From Neptuniibacter caesariensis (lineage in GTDB: Bacteria > Pseudomonadota > Gammaproteobacteria > Pseudomonadales > Balneatricaceae): a stretch of DNA of 64,000 bases. The position numbers and the translations under genes are program-made. The stretch spans positions 127,280 through 191,279 of the forward strand of contig NZ_CH724127.1 of NCBI RefSeq assembly GCF_000153345.1, written 5' to 3'. The notes under the pieces were generated by a model that was given only the letters and a program-made list of their open reading frames with translations, was not told the origin of the DNA and made no database searches. The first letter of the stretch is position 1. Every line of letters starts with the position of its first letter. This document shows, in pieces, positions 37,035 through 48,317 of this stretch.

Positions 37035-37988
37035 TTAACCAACGGTCATAGTGTATAGCAGGAAGAGATAGGCTGCATAGGCGGCTGTTAACAAGCTACC
37101 CTCAAAGCGATTAATAGAAGGAGGTTTTTGCCATAAGGCGAATGCCATTAACGCGAAGGTCAGGCCTAGCATCGCTATATAATCACGTTGCAAAACAACC
37201 GCATCTACCCCTATCGGGCTGATCAGGCCAGGGATAGCCATTACAGCTAACAGGTTAAATATATTTGATCCGACAACATTGCCAATGGCGATGTCATGAT
37301 GATTTTTCAACGCGCTGGCTACGGATGCCGCAAGCTCGGGCAAGCTAGTTCCAATGGCTACGATTGTGAGTCCTATAACAAGTTTACTCACTCCCAGGGA
37401 TAGGGCTATCTCAGTGGCGCCCCATACGAGCATCCTGGAGCTAACTGCCAGAATAGTAAGGCCAACAATTAGCCAAAATAGGGCCTGGCGAGTCTCAAGT
37501 TCAGGAAGTTCTTCGTCTTCAGATAACTCATCATCAGGAGCGCTTTTTTGAAAGCGATTAAATAGATAAAGGCAAACCCCAAGTGCTATCAATAGAATCA
37601 CGCCATCTAGCTGGTTCAGTTGTAAATCAAAGAGCAGAATGCCAGCTAGAAGCGTAACGCCCAAAAGTAAAGGTAGTTCCTTCTTTAATACACCGGATTT
37701 TACAGGCAGTGGTGCGATTAGAGCGGTAACACCAAGTACCAGAGCAATATTGGCTATGTTAGATCCCAGAGCGTTACCAATAGCCAGGTCGCCAGCGCCT
37801 GATGTGGCGGCCATAAGTGAAACAAGAATCTCCGGGGCAGATGTGCCGAATGACACAATAGTAAGGCCAATTAACATGGGTGACATACCAAAGTTCTTGG
37901 CAGTGGCAGCCGCACCAATAACAAAACGATCTGCACTCCAGACAAGTAGAACTAGCCCGGCAATCAGAGCGAGAATCGGGTAAAGCAT
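37035..37988 (-). CDS. yrbG: CaCA-family sodium/calcium exchanger YrbG
   Basis: YrbG-type proteins are cation antiporters of the inner membrane (Ca2+/Na+ or similar). The 317 residues contain about ten hydrophobic segments in two inverted halves, each with the alpha repeat: GLTIVSFGTSAPEILVSL with GNALGSNIANIAL, and GLTIVAIGTSLPELAASV with GNVVGSNIFNLLA. An acidic loop (SEDEELPELE) separates the halves. It heads the kds-lpt-rpoN cluster and is divergent from mlaF, as in E. coli. Confidence 0.93.
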   Translation of the reverse strand: MLYPILALIAGLVLLVWSADRFVIGAAATAKNFGMSPMLIGLTIVSFGTSAPEILVSLMAATSGAGDLAIGNALGSNIANIALVLGVTALIAPLPVKSGVLKKELPLLLGVTLLAGILLFDLQLNQLDGVILLIALGVCLYLFNRFQKSAPDDELSEDEELPELETRQALFWLIVGLTILAVSSRMLVWGATEIALSLGVSKLVIGLTIVAIGTSLPELAASVASALKNHHDIAIGNVVGSNIFNLLAVMAIPGLISPIGVDAVVLQRDYIAMLGLTFALMAFALWQKPPSINRFEGSLLTAAYAAYLFLLYTMTVG

Positions 37989-38191
37989 AGAAGAACAAAT
38001 TCCAGATTAAATTGAAGAACGCTATTAAAACAGAATGTAAGGGCCGTTTAAATCAGCACGAAGGAAGTAGAGAGAAATATTCCTGTTTTTATGACGAAAT
38101 GGTATAGTTGCGTGCCCTAAAAAGGGTGAAGTTGAATCTGAACTGAACAGAAAACGGATTTAACTGTTTTGCTTTTACGAAATGGAATCAT

Positions 38192-39007
38192 ATGAATTAT
38201 TTTGATGATGTTGTCATCGATATTCAGCAGTTGAGCTTCTCGCGAGGTGAAAGAGCGATCTATAGCAGTATCGATCTTAAAATTCCGCGTGGAAAAATTA
38301 CTGCCATCATGGGCCCTTCCGGCACAGGTAAGACGACGCTACTTAAGCTGATTGGCGGTCAACTGAAACCTGATTCGGGCTCCATCTTAATTGACAATCA
38401 AAATATCCCGACGCTGAGTCGAAGCGAACTTTTTAGTGTTCGTGAACGTATGGGAATGTTGTTTCAAAGCGGTGCCTTGTTCACTGACATGTCTGTCTTT
38501 GAAAATGTCGCTTTCCCAATTCGTGTGCATACTGATCTGCCCAACGATATGATCAGAGATATTGTGTTGATGAAGTTGCAGGCCGTCGGTTTGCGTGGAG
38601 CCCATGATCTGATGCCAAGTGAACTATCTGGTGGTATGGCTAGAAGGGTTGCTCTGGCACGGGCTATTTCGCTTGATCCTGATATCGTTATGTATGATGA
38701 ACCTTTCACAGGGCAGGACCCCATCGCTATGGGTGTGCTGGTAAACCTTATCAGGCACCTTAATGATTCTCTGGGGCATACAAGTATTATTGTATCTCAT
38801 GATATTCAGGAAACTTTAGGTATAGCTGACTATATATACCTGATTGCAGATGCATCTGTTATCGCGCATGGAACCCCGGAAGAACTGCAATCGGTTGAAT
38901 CTCCTCAGGTGAAGCAATTTATGCATGGTTTGCCGGATGGTCCTGTGCCGTTCCATTTTCCTGCGCCTGATTATGGTGCTGATCTGCTAAGTGGCGAGGG
39001 GCGCTAA
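38192..39007 (+). CDS. mlaF: Phospholipid-trafficking ABC ATPase MlaF
   Basis: MlaF is the ATPase of the MlaFEDB complex, which moves phospholipids between the inner membrane and periplasmic MlaC to keep the outer membrane asymmetric. Motifs: Walker [13 protein letters not shown], signature [14 protein letters not shown], Walker [14 protein letters not shown] and the switch histidine in [11 protein letters not shown]. The 271 residues fit. It shares the last base of its stop with the mlaE start. A possible TATAGT -10 lies at 38103-38108. Confidence 0.96.
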   Translation: MNYFDDVVIDIQQLSFSRGERAIYSSIDLKIPRGKITAIMGPSGTGKTTLLKLIGGQLKPDSGSILIDNQNIPTLSRSELFSVRERMGMLFQSGALFTDMSVFENVAFPIRVHTDLPNDMIRDIVLMKLQAVGLRGAHDLMPSELSGGMARRVALARAISLDPDIVMYDEPFTGQDPIAMGVLVNLIRHLNDSLGHTSIIVSHDIQETLGIADYIYLIADASVIAHGTPEELQSVESPQVKQFMHGLPDGPVPFHFPAPDYGADLLSGEGR

Positions 39008-39786
39008 TGGATAAATTAGCTTTATTAGGACGTCATGGGTTAGACAGGTTAGCTGCCTTTGGTCGTTCTTCAATGATTTTGTTTCAAGCGTTAGTGGCTA
39101 AACCCCAGCCATTAATGATGTTTCCTCTGTTAGTTCAGCAGATCTATTTTGTGGGCGTTTTGTCGCTCATTATTATCGTAGTCTCGGGTTTGTTTATCGG
39201 GATGGTTTTGGGATTGCAGGGCTATACTATTCTGGTTGACTATGGTTCTGAGCAAGCTGTTGGGCAGATGGTCGCACTGAGCCTAGTCAGAGAGCTTGCG
39301 CCTGTGGTCACGGCCTTGCTGTTTGCGGGGCGCGCTGGTTCTGCATTGACAGCAGAAATTGGTTTAATGAAAGCAACAGAGCAGCTTTCTAGCCTGGAAA
39401 TGATCGGTGTTGATCCGTTACGGCGAATTATTGCTCCCCGGTTTTGGGCGGGCTTTATTTGCTTACCTATACTCTCGGCGATATTTGCCATTGTGGGGGT
39501 GTATGGTGGTGCTCTGGTGAGTATTGATTGGCTCGGAATCTATGATGGTTCGTTTTGGGCCAATATGCAGAATTCGGTTAATTTCTATGAAGACGTCATG
39601 AACGGTTTGGTGAAAGCCGTGGTCTTCGGTTTTGTTGTGACCTGGATAGCAGTCTTTCAGGGATATGATTGCATCCCGACCTCGGAAGGGATTAGTCAGG
39701 CAACAACAAAAACAGTGGTTTATTCATCGCTTGCGGTGTTAGGCCTGGATTTTATTCTTACAGCTGTAATGTTTGGAGAAGTTTGA
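39007..39786 (+). CDS. mlaE: Phospholipid-trafficking permease MlaE
   Basis: MlaE is the membrane subunit of the Mla ABC complex. The 259-residue protein has about five to six hydrophobic segments and the family blocks LREL(A)[15 protein letters not shown] (here [19 protein letters not shown]), [19 protein letters not shown] and the C-terminal [17 protein letters not shown]. It overlaps mlaF by one base; mlaD begins one base after its stop. Confidence 0.96.
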   Translation: MDKLALLGRHGLDRLAAFGRSSMILFQALVAKPQPLMMFPLLVQQIYFVGVLSLIIIVVSGLFIGMVLGLQGYTILVDYGSEQAVGQMVALSLVRELAPVVTALLFAGRAGSALTAEIGLMKATEQLSSLEMIGVDPLRRIIAPRFWAGFICLPILSAIFAIVGVYGGALVSIDWLGIYDGSFWANMQNSVNFYEDVMNGLVKAVVFGFVVTWIAVFQGYDCIPTSEGISQATTKTVVYSSLAVLGLDFILTAVMFGEV

Positions 39787-39787
39787 T

Positions 39788-40246
39788 ATGCGTATGCGGG
39801 TCTTGGAGATCAGCGTAGGTGCCTTTATTCTGGCAGGGATTTTGGCCTTAATCGGTCTGGCATTGAACGTTAGCGGTTTAACAATGTCTACCAGCAATGG
39901 TAGTTACACGGTGTACGCTCGATTTGAAAACATTGGAGGCTTAACGCCGAGAGCAAAAGTGACAATGTCTGGGGTTACCATAGGCAAAGTTACTCAGATT
40001 GATCTGGATACCGACGAGTTGGTTGCTAAGGTTGCTATGGAGATTGATGGAAATGTAGATTTTCTCTCAATTGATAGTTCTGCTGCGATTTTAACGGCGG
40101 GTCTCCTTGGTGAACAGTATATTGGCGTTACGGTAGGGGCTGAAGAAGAGTATTTGAAGAATGGGGATTTTATTGAAGATACTCAGTCGGCTTTGGTTCT
40201 AGAAGAGTTGATCGGGAAATTCCTGTTTAATGAGGCAAGTGAATAA
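39788..40246 (+). CDS. mlaD: Phospholipid-binding MCE protein MlaD
   Basis: MlaD forms the hexameric MCE ring that guides lipids through the Mla complex. One N-terminal membrane helix (about 6-28) is followed by a single MCE domain with YARFENIGGLTPRAKVTMSG and AGLLGEQYIGV. The ATG at 39788 follows GGAGAAG at good distance and is one base past the mlaE stop; an upstream TTG at 39773 lies inside mlaE and is rejected. The product has 152 residues. Confidence 0.95.
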   Translation: MRMRVLEISVGAFILAGILALIGLALNVSGLTMSTSNGSYTVYARFENIGGLTPRAKVTMSGVTIGKVTQIDLDTDELVAKVAMEIDGNVDFLSIDSSAAILTAGLLGEQYIGVTVGAEEEYLKNGDFIEDTQSALVLEELIGKFLFNEASE

Positions 40247-40248
40247 TT

Positions 40249-40893
40249 ATGGTGAATTCAATGCTGAACCGAATCAGTGCTTTTGCCTTCGCCGCGCTTT
40301 TAATGCTTGGTGCTGGCTCAGCAACAGCATCTTGGGAAGAGGCTGGCTCAGTTATCGAAACGGCAACTAAAGATATTTTGTCGTTATTGGAAAATGATGA
40401 GCTGGTTAAAGAAGAACAGGAAGAGAAGCTTATTGCTGAAATTGATCTTTTGCTCTCTCCTGTTGTTGATTTTCCCTACATTGCTAAAGGTGTAATGGGT
40501 AAATACTACCGCAAGGCCTCAAAAGACCAGCGTGAACAGTTTGCGGACGTTTTTAAAACTACACTTCTGAAAACTTATGCCAAAGCTTTAGTGGGTTTCA
40601 AAATCGAAAATTACGAGATGATTCCACCTCGTAAAAAGAGCCCTGATCAGAAGAAGCAAATTGTCACCGTTCATGTTTTTTCTGCCAATGGGGATAAGTT
40701 CTCTTTGGTCTATTACATGAAGAAAAATGATCAGGGGTGGAAGCTTGTCAATGCGATTCTTGATGGTAGTGTTAATATCCGCCTTAGCTTTAAAAACCAG
40801 TTTGCAGACATGATGCAGCGTAACCGTAAAGATGTTGATAAGGTAATTGAAAGCTGGAAAGAGCAGGTGGATCCGGGAAAGGGTAGCGCATAA
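40249..40893 (+). CDS. mlaC: Phospholipid shuttle MlaC
   Basis: MlaC is the periplasmic lipid carrier between the inner-membrane Mla complex and the outer-membrane MlaA. A signal peptide spans about residues 1-27 (hydrophobic FAFAALLMLGAGSATA). The mature part has the Tol-Ttg2 family features DFPYIAKGVMGKYYRKAS, KTYAKALVGF and WKLVNAILDGSVNI. The ATG at 40249 is used; a second ATG at 40261 is possible. Its stop overlaps mlaB by one base. MlaA is not in the window. Confidence 0.93.
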   Translation: MVNSMLNRISAFAFAALLMLGAGSATASWEEAGSVIETATKDILSLLENDELVKEEQEEKLIAEIDLLLSPVVDFPYIAKGVMGKYYRKASKDQREQFADVFKTTLLKTYAKALVGFKIENYEMIPPRKKSPDQKKQIVTVHVFSANGDKFSLVYYMKKNDQGWKLVNAILDGSVNIRLSFKNQFADMMQRNRKDVDKVIESWKEQVDPGKGSA

Positions 40894-41180
40894 TGGCAAT
40901 GGCTTCTCTTGATGGTCAATCCATCTCGTTGCAGGGGGATTTGAAATTTCCCAATATTGTAAATCTTCGCAAGCAGGTGGAAGGTTTTCTTGGGTCGCTT
41001 TCGGGAGAGGTCGTCGTAGATTTTAGTTCTGTCGATGCGGTTGATAGTTCAGCTGTTTCTTTTTGGTTGTGCTGCTTACGTTTCTCTCAGAGGAATGGGA
41101 CCCAGTTAAAGGCACTAAATATGCCAAAAGATATGCAGGGGATCATCCGTTTGGTGGGATTGGACGATAAGATCAACTAA
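40893..41180 (+). CDS. mlaB: STAS-domain protein MlaB
   Basis: MlaB is the cytoplasmic STAS subunit that stabilises and regulates MlaF. The 95-residue protein is one STAS domain with GEVVVDFSSVDAVDSSAVSF, where the conserved SS pair sits at the usual site. It ends the mla operon and is followed by a strong terminator. The start overlaps the mlaC stop in TAATG. Confidence 0.9.
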   Translation: MAMASLDGQSISLQGDLKFPNIVNLRKQVEGFLGSLSGEVVVDFSSVDAVDSSAVSFWLCCLRFSQRNGTQLKALNMPKDMQGIIRLVGLDDKIN

Positions 41181-41199
41181 ATACATGCTTACGATGAAT

Positions 41200-41226
41200 A
41201 AGGCGATGCTTGGCATCGCCTTTTTT
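41200..41226 (+). terminator. Terminator of the mla operon
   Basis: AGGCGATGC (41201-41209) pairs with GCATCGCCT (41213-41221) around TTG, and T continues to 41226. It separates mlaFEDCB from ibaG-murA. Confidence 0.92.
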
Positions 41227-41287
41227 GTCATGATCCGGTATTATTTCCGCCTTATTTTTTTAGTGTAGATGCGATCAGGAGCGTTGG

Positions 41288-41530
41288 ATGCAGGCTGAAC
41301 AGGTAAAGCAGATTCTGGAATCTAAACTGGAAAACTGTACCGTAACAACCGCAGGGGAAGGGTGTGATTTCCAGGTGACGGTTGTAGGCGAGATGTTTCA
41401 GGGGCTACGCCCGGTTAAATGCCAGCAGTTGGTATATGCTTGCCTGAATGAGTACATTGCAAATGGCACTATTCATGCGCTAACAATCAAAACCTATACG
41501 CCTGAACAGTGGGCAGCGTTACAAAACTAA
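41288..41530 (+). CDS. ibaG: BolA-family protein IbaG
   Basis: IbaG is a BolA-like protein that binds iron-sulfur clusters with monothiol glutaredoxins. The 80 residues show the BolA pattern: QILESKLENCTVTT, a central DFQVTVVGEMFQGL, RPVKCQQLVYACL and the IHALTIKTYTPEQW ending. It precedes murA by 22 bases, the same order as in E. coli. Confidence 0.93.
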   Translation: MQAEQVKQILESKLENCTVTTAGEGCDFQVTVVGEMFQGLRPVKCQQLVYACLNEYIANGTIHALTIKTYTPEQWAALQN

Positions 41531-41549
41531 TTTCACCCTGGCTGGATAG

Positions 41550-42815
<1,266 letters not shown>

Positions 42816-42834
42816 GTTACAGGTATAAAAGGCT

Positions 42835-43488
42835 ATGAAGCAGCAACTTACGATTGCACTGTCCAAAGGACGAATCCTCAAAGAAACTCTGCCTCTGCTG
42901 GCGGAAGCGGATATTGTTCCGGCTGAGGATATTCATAGCAGCCGTAAACTGATCTTCGATACGAACCATGACAACATTAAGCTGGTAGTGATCAGGGCTA
43001 CAGATGTGCCTACCTATGTAGAGTATGGTGGTGCTGATATGGGAATCGCTGGTAAAGATGTGTTACTCGAGCATGGCGCAGCAGGTTTGTATGAGCCGCT
43101 TGATCTAGAAATTTCCAAATGTAAGCTGATGGTTGCGGGCCCTAAGGACGCAAAACCTGTTGAAGGCCGGATGAAAGTAGCCAGTAAATTTGTCAATGTT
43201 ACTCGTGACTACTTTGCAAAGCAGGGCTGCCAGGTTGATATCATCAAACTATATGGCGCGATGGAGTTAGCTCCGCTGATGGGGTTGGCTGATCGAATCG
43301 TCGATATTGTCGATACAGGTAACACGCTTCGTGCAAATGGCCTGGAGCCAATGGAAGAAATCGCAGATATCAGCTCCCGCCTTGTTGTTGGTCAGCCTTC
43401 TATGAAGATGAAGTATCGTCAGATTCAGCCAATTCTGGACAAACTGGCTGCTGCAGTGGCGCGTCGTGAAGCGGAGGCAGAAGCGTGA
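42835..43488 (+). CDS. hisG: ATP phosphoribosyltransferase HisG, short form
   Basis: HisG catalyses the first step of histidine synthesis, joining ATP and PRPP. At 217 residues this is the short form, which needs the regulatory partner HisZ; no hisZ is in the window. Visible marks are [31 protein letters not shown] and the PRPP loop [16 protein letters not shown]. It overlaps hisD by four bases and follows murA by 19. Confidence 0.95.
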   Translation: MKQQLTIALSKGRILKETLPLLAEADIVPAEDIHSSRKLIFDTNHDNIKLVVIRATDVPTYVEYGGADMGIAGKDVLLEHGAAGLYEPLDLEISKCKLMVAGPKDAKPVEGRMKVASKFVNVTRDYFAKQGCQVDIIKLYGAMELAPLMGLADRIVDIVDTGNTLRANGLEPMEEIADISSRLVVGQPSMKMKYRQIQPILDKLAAAVARREAEAEA

Positions 43489-44792
43489 GTGGTTTAAATA
43501 TTAAACGATTAGACTCTCAGCTGGCCGATTTTAAGGCGCAGATGGATAAACTCCTTGCCTGGGAAGCGGTGTCTGATGAAAAAGTTAATAACATTGTTAA
43601 TGAAATCCTGACCCGAGTTCGCAATGAAGGTGATTCTGCGGTAGTTGAATTCACTAATCGCTTTGACAACACTCAGGCGCAATCTATGGCTGATCTTGAG
43701 ATGAGCCAGGAGAGATTGCAGCAAGCATTAGACAATCTGCCGCAAGATCAACGTAATGCGCTGGAGACAGCTGCTGAGCGCGTTCGTAGTTACCATGAGC
43801 GTCAAAAGGGTGAATCCTGGCAATATACCGAAGCTGATGGCACGATGCTTGGGCAGAAAGTTACCCCAATGGATCGGGTTGGCTTATATGTACCGGGCGG
43901 TAAAGCTGCCTATCCTTCATCGGTAATAATGAATGCAATGCCTGCAAAAGTTGCAGGGGTTGAAGAGATCATTATGGTCGTGCCCACTCCGGGTGGTGAA
44001 GTGAATGAGCTTGTTCTTGCTGCGGCATGTTTGTCAGGTGTTGACCGTGTCTTTTGTGTGGGTGGGGCTCAAGCTGTTGCTGCCTTGGCATATGGAACAG
44101 AGACTGTTCCGCAAGTGGATAAAATTGTTGGCCCAGGAAATATCTTTGTGGCTACCGCCAAACGTGCAGTGTTTGGTGCAGTGGGTATAGATATGATTGC
44201 TGGCCCATCTGAAATTCTGGTTGTATGCGATGGTCTGACAGACCCTGATTGGGTTGCTATGGACCTGTTCTCGCAGGCAGAGCATGATGAAGATGCTCAG
44301 CCGATTCTGGTAACCCCGGATGCTGAATTTATCGACAAGGTTGAAGCTAGCATTGAAAAATTGCTACCAACCATGGAGCGTAAAGAGATTATCGAAACAT
44401 CATTACGTCTGCGTGCCGCGTTGATAAAAGTGACCGATATGGAGGAAGCTATTGAGGTCTCTAACCGTATCGCGCCTGAGCATTTGGAGCTTTCTGTGGA
44501 GGATCCAGAAGCGTTGCTACCGAAAATTCGCCATGCAGGTGCAATTTTTATGGGACGTTTCACTGCTGAAGCGCTGGGTGATTACTGTGCAGGACCTAAT
44601 CACGTATTGCCGACCTCAGGTACGGCGCGTTTCTCTTCGCCACTAGGTGTTTATGACTTCCAGAAACGCTCGTCACTGATTATGTTCTCTGATGAGGGAG
44701 CGTCTGAGATGGGCAAAGTTGCATCGGTATTAGCACGAGGGGAGAGCTTGACGGCTCATGCCCGGTCGGCTGAATATCGAATTAAAGATTAA
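43485..44792 (+). CDS. hisD: Histidinol dehydrogenase HisD
   Basis: HisD performs the last two oxidations of histidine synthesis with zinc and NAD+. The 435 residues show [40 protein letters not shown], the zinc-binding [11 protein letters not shown], the catalytic Glu-His in APEHLEL and [12 protein letters not shown]. It starts with GTG overlapping hisG. In pseudomonads hisC usually follows; here a terminator does. Confidence 0.97.
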   Translation: MSGLNIKRLDSQLADFKAQMDKLLAWEAVSDEKVNNIVNEILTRVRNEGDSAVVEFTNRFDNTQAQSMADLEMSQERLQQALDNLPQDQRNALETAAERVRSYHERQKGESWQYTEADGTMLGQKVTPMDRVGLYVPGGKAAYPSSVIMNAMPAKVAGVEEIIMVVPTPGGEVNELVLAAACLSGVDRVFCVGGAQAVAALAYGTETVPQVDKIVGPGNIFVATAKRAVFGAVGIDMIAGPSEILVVCDGLTDPDWVAMDLFSQAEHDEDAQPILVTPDAEFIDKVEASIEKLLPTMERKEIIETSLRLRAALIKVTDMEEAIEVSNRIAPEHLELSVEDPEALLPKIRHAGAIFMGRFTAEALGDYCAGPNHVLPTSGTARFSSPLGVYDFQKRSSLIMFSDEGASEMGKVASVLARGESLTAHARSAEYRIKD

Positions 44793-44795
44793 TTT

Positions 44796-44821
44796 AAAAA
44801 GCCCGCTTAAGCGGGCTTTTT
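44796..44821. terminator. Bidirectional terminator between hisD and algW
   Basis: AAAAAGCCCGC (44796-44806) pairs with GCGGGCTTTTT (44811-44821) around TTAA. A and T runs on both sides make it work for the convergent hisD and algW/degS transcripts. Confidence 0.93.
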
Positions 44822-44829
44822 AATAAGCA

Positions 44830-45975
44830 TTACTGACGACTTTTGGGACGTTCGCCGACTTCGCCAATCACGCTAATCTCTTTGCCATCGCGCAATACAT
44901 TCACTTCGACCTTTGCTCCTGGGCGAAGACGAGCAATGTCTGTCATCGATTTTCGTCCATCGGTGATTGCCTGATCGTTTATCGATAACATAATGTCACC
45001 TGGCTGAAGCCCCGCAAGGTGAGCGGGCCCATTACGAAAAACGCCAGCGATGATGAGCCCTTGCATCCGATTCAGGCCAAATGATTCAGCAAGATCAGGT
45101 GTCAGTTCCTGTATCTCGATTCCGAGCCAGCCCCTGATAACACGGCCATGTTGAATCAGATCGAGCATGACTTGTTTGGTGAGATTAGAGGGGATAGCAA
45201 AGCCGATACCTTGTGAGCCACCAGACTTTGAAAAAATTGCAGTATTGATGCCGATAAGGTTGCCGTATGCGTCGATCAGTGCGCCGCCTGAGTTGCCAGG
45301 ATTAATCGCCGCATCAGTTTGGATGAAGTCTTCGTAGGTGTTAAGGCCAACGCTGTTTCGACCTGTCGCGCTTATAATCCCCATCGTGACCGTTTGGCCA
45401 ACACCAAAGGGATTGCCGATCGCAAGGACCACATCACCTACCCGGTGTGTATCAGATTTAGCTAGTGTGATGCTCGGAAGGTCATTCAATGTGACTTTAA
45501 GTACAGCAAGATCTGTTTCAGGGTCAGTACCCATAACTTCAGCAACGGCCTCACGCCCATCTTTAAGTGCCACAATGATACTGTCTGCGCCCGAGATCAC
45601 GTGATTATTGGTGACTATATAGCCTTGTGGACTGAGAATAACGCCTGAACCGAGGCTTGATTGAATGCGCTCACGTTGAGGGATGCTTTCAGAATCAAAG
45701 AAGTTTCTAAAGAACGGGTCATTAAAAAGTGGGTGTACGTTTTGTCGTACGACTGTACGAGTGTAAATGTTCACTACTGCTGGAGCTGCTGATTCAACAG
45801 CCTGAGCATAAGAAACAGGGCCTTGCGCAGGGCTAACCCGAGTGTCTCGGGTGATTTCGTGAAATTCAATGGTTCCGTTATCCCCGTTAAGTAGGTCTGG
45901 AAATAACTGAAGTAATAGTACCGCGACGAGTATCCCGGAAAGTACAGGCCAAAAAAGAAAATTAAATTTACGCAT
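44830..45975 (-). CDS. algW: DegS/AlgW-like periplasmic serine protease
   Basis: AlgW/DegS proteases sense misfolded outer-membrane proteins and start the cleavage cascade that releases the envelope-stress sigma factor. An N-terminal membrane anchor (about 5-26) is followed by a trypsin-like domain with His in IVTNNHVI (about 125), Asp in DPETDLAVL (about 155) and Ser in NPGNSGGAL (about 229), then one PDZ domain (about 280-370). One PDZ and a membrane anchor favour DegS/AlgW over two-PDZ DegP/DegQ. GTG at 45978 or ATG at 45975 may start it; I use the ATG, 381 residues. Confidence 0.9.
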   Translation of the reverse strand: MRKFNFLFWPVLSGILVAVLLLQLFPDLLNGDNGTIEFHEITRDTRVSPAQGPVSYAQAVESAAPAVVNIYTRTVVRQNVHPLFNDPFFRNFFDSESIPQRERIQSSLGSGVILSPQGYIVTNNHVISGADSIIVALKDGREAVAEVMGTDPETDLAVLKVTLNDLPSITLAKSDTHRVGDVVLAIGNPFGVGQTVTMGIISATGRNSVGLNTYEDFIQTDAAINPGNSGGALIDAYGNLIGINTAIFSKSGGSQGIGFAIPSNLTKQVMLDLIQHGRVIRGWLGIEIQELTPDLAESFGLNRMQGLIIAGVFRNGPAHLAGLQPGDIMLSINDQAITDGRKSMTDIARLRPGAKVEVNVLRDGKEISVIGEVGERPKSRQ

Positions 45976-46052
45976 CACTCTATAGTCGAAAGCCCTGAAT
46001 CAAGCATAGAATTATACGATGTAATCTCCCTTTGTGAATGGATTGTAAAATA

Positions 46053-46814
46053 ATGTCTGTAAAACTTTCTGAACTCATGGCCTATCTCAACCAAAGGTTA
46101 ACTCCTGAGCTGTTTAAAGATTATTGCCCAAACGGTTTGCAGGTGGAAGGTTGTGAGGAGGTGTCACTGATCGTTTCCGGTGTTACAGCCTCTCAGGCGC
46201 TGATTGATAAAGCTATAGAGCTAAAAGCGGATGCTGTACTGGTCCATCATGGCTATTTCTGGAAAGGAGAGGATAGCTGCATTACCCGCACTAAGAAAAA
46301 ACGTATCAAGGCGTTACTCGATAATGATATCAGTTTAATTGCTTACCACTTACCTTTGGACGCGCACCCTGACTTAGGTAATAACGCCCAATTAGCTGAG
46401 GTGTTAGGAATTAACACGACTGGCGGATTAGAGCCTGAGAATCCTCGCAGCATAGGTAATATTGGAGAACTAAAAGAAGCGGTACCAGCTGAGGCTTTTG
46501 CCAAGCATATAGCGATTCAGCTAGAGCGAGAGCCTGTATTGATTTCTGGTGGAGATCACCAAATCAAAACAATCGCTTGGTGTACAGGAGGGGCTCAGGG
46601 ATATATAGATAAAGCGATAGCACTGGGTGTTGATGCTTTTGTTTCTGGGGAAATTTCTGAGCAGACGGTGCATAGTGCCCGGGAGAATGGTATCCACTAC
46701 TTTTCTGCAGGTCATCATGCGACCGAGAGATATGGTGTTCAGGCGTTGGGTAAAGAGCTGGCGCTTCAGTTTGAACTGAAGCACCAGTACATCGAAATAG
46801 ATAACCCGGTTTAA
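46053..46814 (+). CDS. Nif3-like dinuclear metal-centre protein (YbgI)
   Basis: Nif3/YbgI proteins are toroidal dinuclear-metal proteins; the E. coli member was proposed to act in radiation resistance or as GTP cyclohydrolase-like enzyme, but the role is not settled. The 253 residues show CPNGLQVEG, VTASQALIDKA, ADAVLVHHGYFWKGE (metal histidines), YHLPLDAHPDLGNNAQ and the C-terminal HHATERYGV. The start is either the ATG at 46053 or one at 46038; neither has a clear ribosome site, and 46053 fits family length. It is divergent from algW, with an 77-base gap. Confidence 0.92.
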   Translation: MSVKLSELMAYLNQRLTPELFKDYCPNGLQVEGCEEVSLIVSGVTASQALIDKAIELKADAVLVHHGYFWKGEDSCITRTKKKRIKALLDNDISLIAYHLPLDAHPDLGNNAQLAEVLGINTTGGLEPENPRSIGNIGELKEAVPAEAFAKHIAIQLEREPVLISGGDHQIKTIAWCTGGAQGYIDKAIALGVDAFVSGEISEQTVHSARENGIHYFSAGHHATERYGVQALGKELALQFELKHQYIEIDNPV

Positions 46815-47350
46815 GCCGGTTTAACTTTCTCTTCCTCGGCTTGAAGAGGAGCATCTGAAATAGGTTGTTCAGTCGGTGCTTCCTCTTCGCTTTGGTCCTT
46901 CTCTTCTTTAAGGCCAAAGGTTTCAGAAAGCGTCCCTTCTTCTTCGGGTGCTTTTGGAGCATAGTCACGAGGGGGCTCAGCAGCTGTATCTGTTTCTGAC
47001 CCTGTTTCAGTTGTAGCTTCTGCGTCTTCTGATTTCTCCAGTTTATTTGGAGTCATAGCAGGTTCCAGTGCTAAATCGATTGTGCCAGGCTGACATAGCC
47101 CTTGAGCGCCAGAAGCAAGGTGTTCATGCACATCTTTATAGCTATTGGTCAGGTTGTTCACCAGGGATGCTGTTTTCTCAAAGTGCTCGGCAACTTCTGC
47201 TCGATAGCTTTCGAGATCTTGCTGAGCATTCTCAAGCTGCTCGGCCAATTCTGCTTGTTTGTTGTTACTTCCAGTAGAGCGGCCCATTAAAAAACCGATG
47301 ATTGTGCCAACAACCAGGGCGGCAATACTTACTAGCCAAATATTCTCCAC
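46811..47350 (-). CDS. zapG: Cell-division/envelope protein ZapG (YhcB, DUF1043)
   Basis: YhcB/ZapG is an inner-membrane protein linked to divisome and cell-envelope synthesis, often encoded near degS/degQ. One N-terminal membrane helix (about 5-22, LVSIAALVVGTIIGFLMG) is followed by a coiled coil (about 30-75) with the family block EVAEHFEKTASLVNNLTNSY and YKDVHEHLASGAQ. The C-terminal 80 residues are very acidic and low in complexity, longer than in E. coli. Its 3' end overlaps the Nif3-family gene by four bases. Confidence 0.92.
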   Translation of the reverse strand: MENIWLVSIAALVVGTIIGFLMGRSTGSNNKQAELAEQLENAQQDLESYRAEVAEHFEKTASLVNNLTNSYKDVHEHLASGAQGLCQPGTIDLALEPAMTPNKLEKSEDAEATTETGSETDTAAEPPRDYAPKAPEEEGTLSETFGLKEEKDQSEEEAPTEQPISDAPLQAEEEKVKPA

Positions 47351-47481
47351 AGTGACTCCTTAACTTTTGTACCAGAGAGAATGAAATACAGGTGGGTAGC
47401 ATAAAACATCTATAGTCTGCTGCCTATGCTTAGTTGATTGTGAAGATTGCTTTAGCGCAAGGGAATTATCGATTGGTCGTG

Positions 47482-48216
47482 TCAGCGCCGTTGATGATTA
47501 GCCTGTGCTTCCTTTTGTAACTGATTAAGATAGTCGACCTGTTCACACAGTGTTTCTCTGGCAGATATAGAGTCCTGCCTTTCGATGGCATTAAGTAATT
47601 GTCTGTGTTGTTCTGTGATAATGTCACGCTGTCTAAAACGATAAGTAATCATGTTAGCAACAGGCTGTAGTGCTTCAATGAGGGTGTACATCACGAAACT
47701 CAGCATTTTATTGTTACTGGCATCGGCAATTGCTCGGTGAAATCTCACATCTGAAGCGCAGAACTCTTCCGCGCTAGTGCTCTCATCCAGTTGAATTTTA
47801 AGCTCTTCTCTCAACTTGTTTAGGTCATCTTCGGAGCGATGGTCGCAAGCTAAATTGCAGCATAGACTTTCAAGTTGTAGGCGGGTAGAGCTAATTTCAT
47901 CTACAGAGATGTCGTTCATGCTGACGAACAGTGTGGCCGCTGTTGCCAGTTGGTCGCTGAGCTCATCTGCGCCCAGATGATTAACAAAAGTGCCGCCGGT
48001 TGGGCCTCTTCGTGAACGTATCAGGTTTTTAGCGGCCAATCTTTTTAAGGCTTCGCGGATGGTTGGGCGTGAAACCTGAAAGCGCTTAGCCAGCTCATCT
48101 TCGGTAGGCAGTCGGTCATCTGCTTTAAGGAAACCTTCAAGAATAGCTTCCTGTAGCTGATCAGCCACTTGCTTTGATAGGCTGGATTTATTGACGGGTG
48201 CTAGTTCAAGGCTCAC
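47482..48216 (-). CDS. GntR/FadR-family transcriptional regulator
   Basis: The 244-residue protein has an N-terminal winged helix (about 10-75: QVADQLQEAILEGFL, LPTEDELAKRFQVSRPTIRE, RRGPTGGTFV) and a C-terminal helical FCD domain, so it belongs to the FadR subfamily whose ligands are small organic or fatty acids. I chose the GTG at 48216 because AGGAG lies seven bases before it; an ATG at 48237 would place that site inside the gene. It is divergent from acuI, with two palindromes between them, so it most likely controls acuI and itself. The ligand is unknown; an acyl-CoA or short organic acid is a guess from the neighbour. Confidence 0.9.
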   Translation of the reverse strand: MSLELAPVNKSSLSKQVADQLQEAILEGFLKADDRLPTEDELAKRFQVSRPTIREALKRLAAKNLIRSRRGPTGGTFVNHLGADELSDQLATAATLFVSMNDISVDEISSTRLQLESLCCNLACDHRSEDDLNKLREELKIQLDESTSAEEFCASDVRFHRAIADASNNKMLSFVMYTLIEALQPVANMITYRFRQRDIITEQHRQLLNAIERQDSISARETLCEQVDYLNQLQKEAQANHQRR

Positions 48217-48284
48217 AAAAAAACTCCTGATGATCATGCCTGTTTTTACAACTGTTCTATTCTACCTAAACCTTGTTATGAAAA

Positions 48285-48302
48285 TAACAGTTTGCACTGT
48301 TA
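48285..48302. promoter_or_regulatory. Inverted repeat between gntR and acuI
   Basis: TAACAG (48285-48290) and CTGTTA (48297-48302) are perfect 6-base arms around TTTGCA. It lies about 70 bases upstream of the regulator gene and may be a secondary operator. Confidence 0.4.
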
Positions 48303-48317
48303 ATTATAGTATTTTAT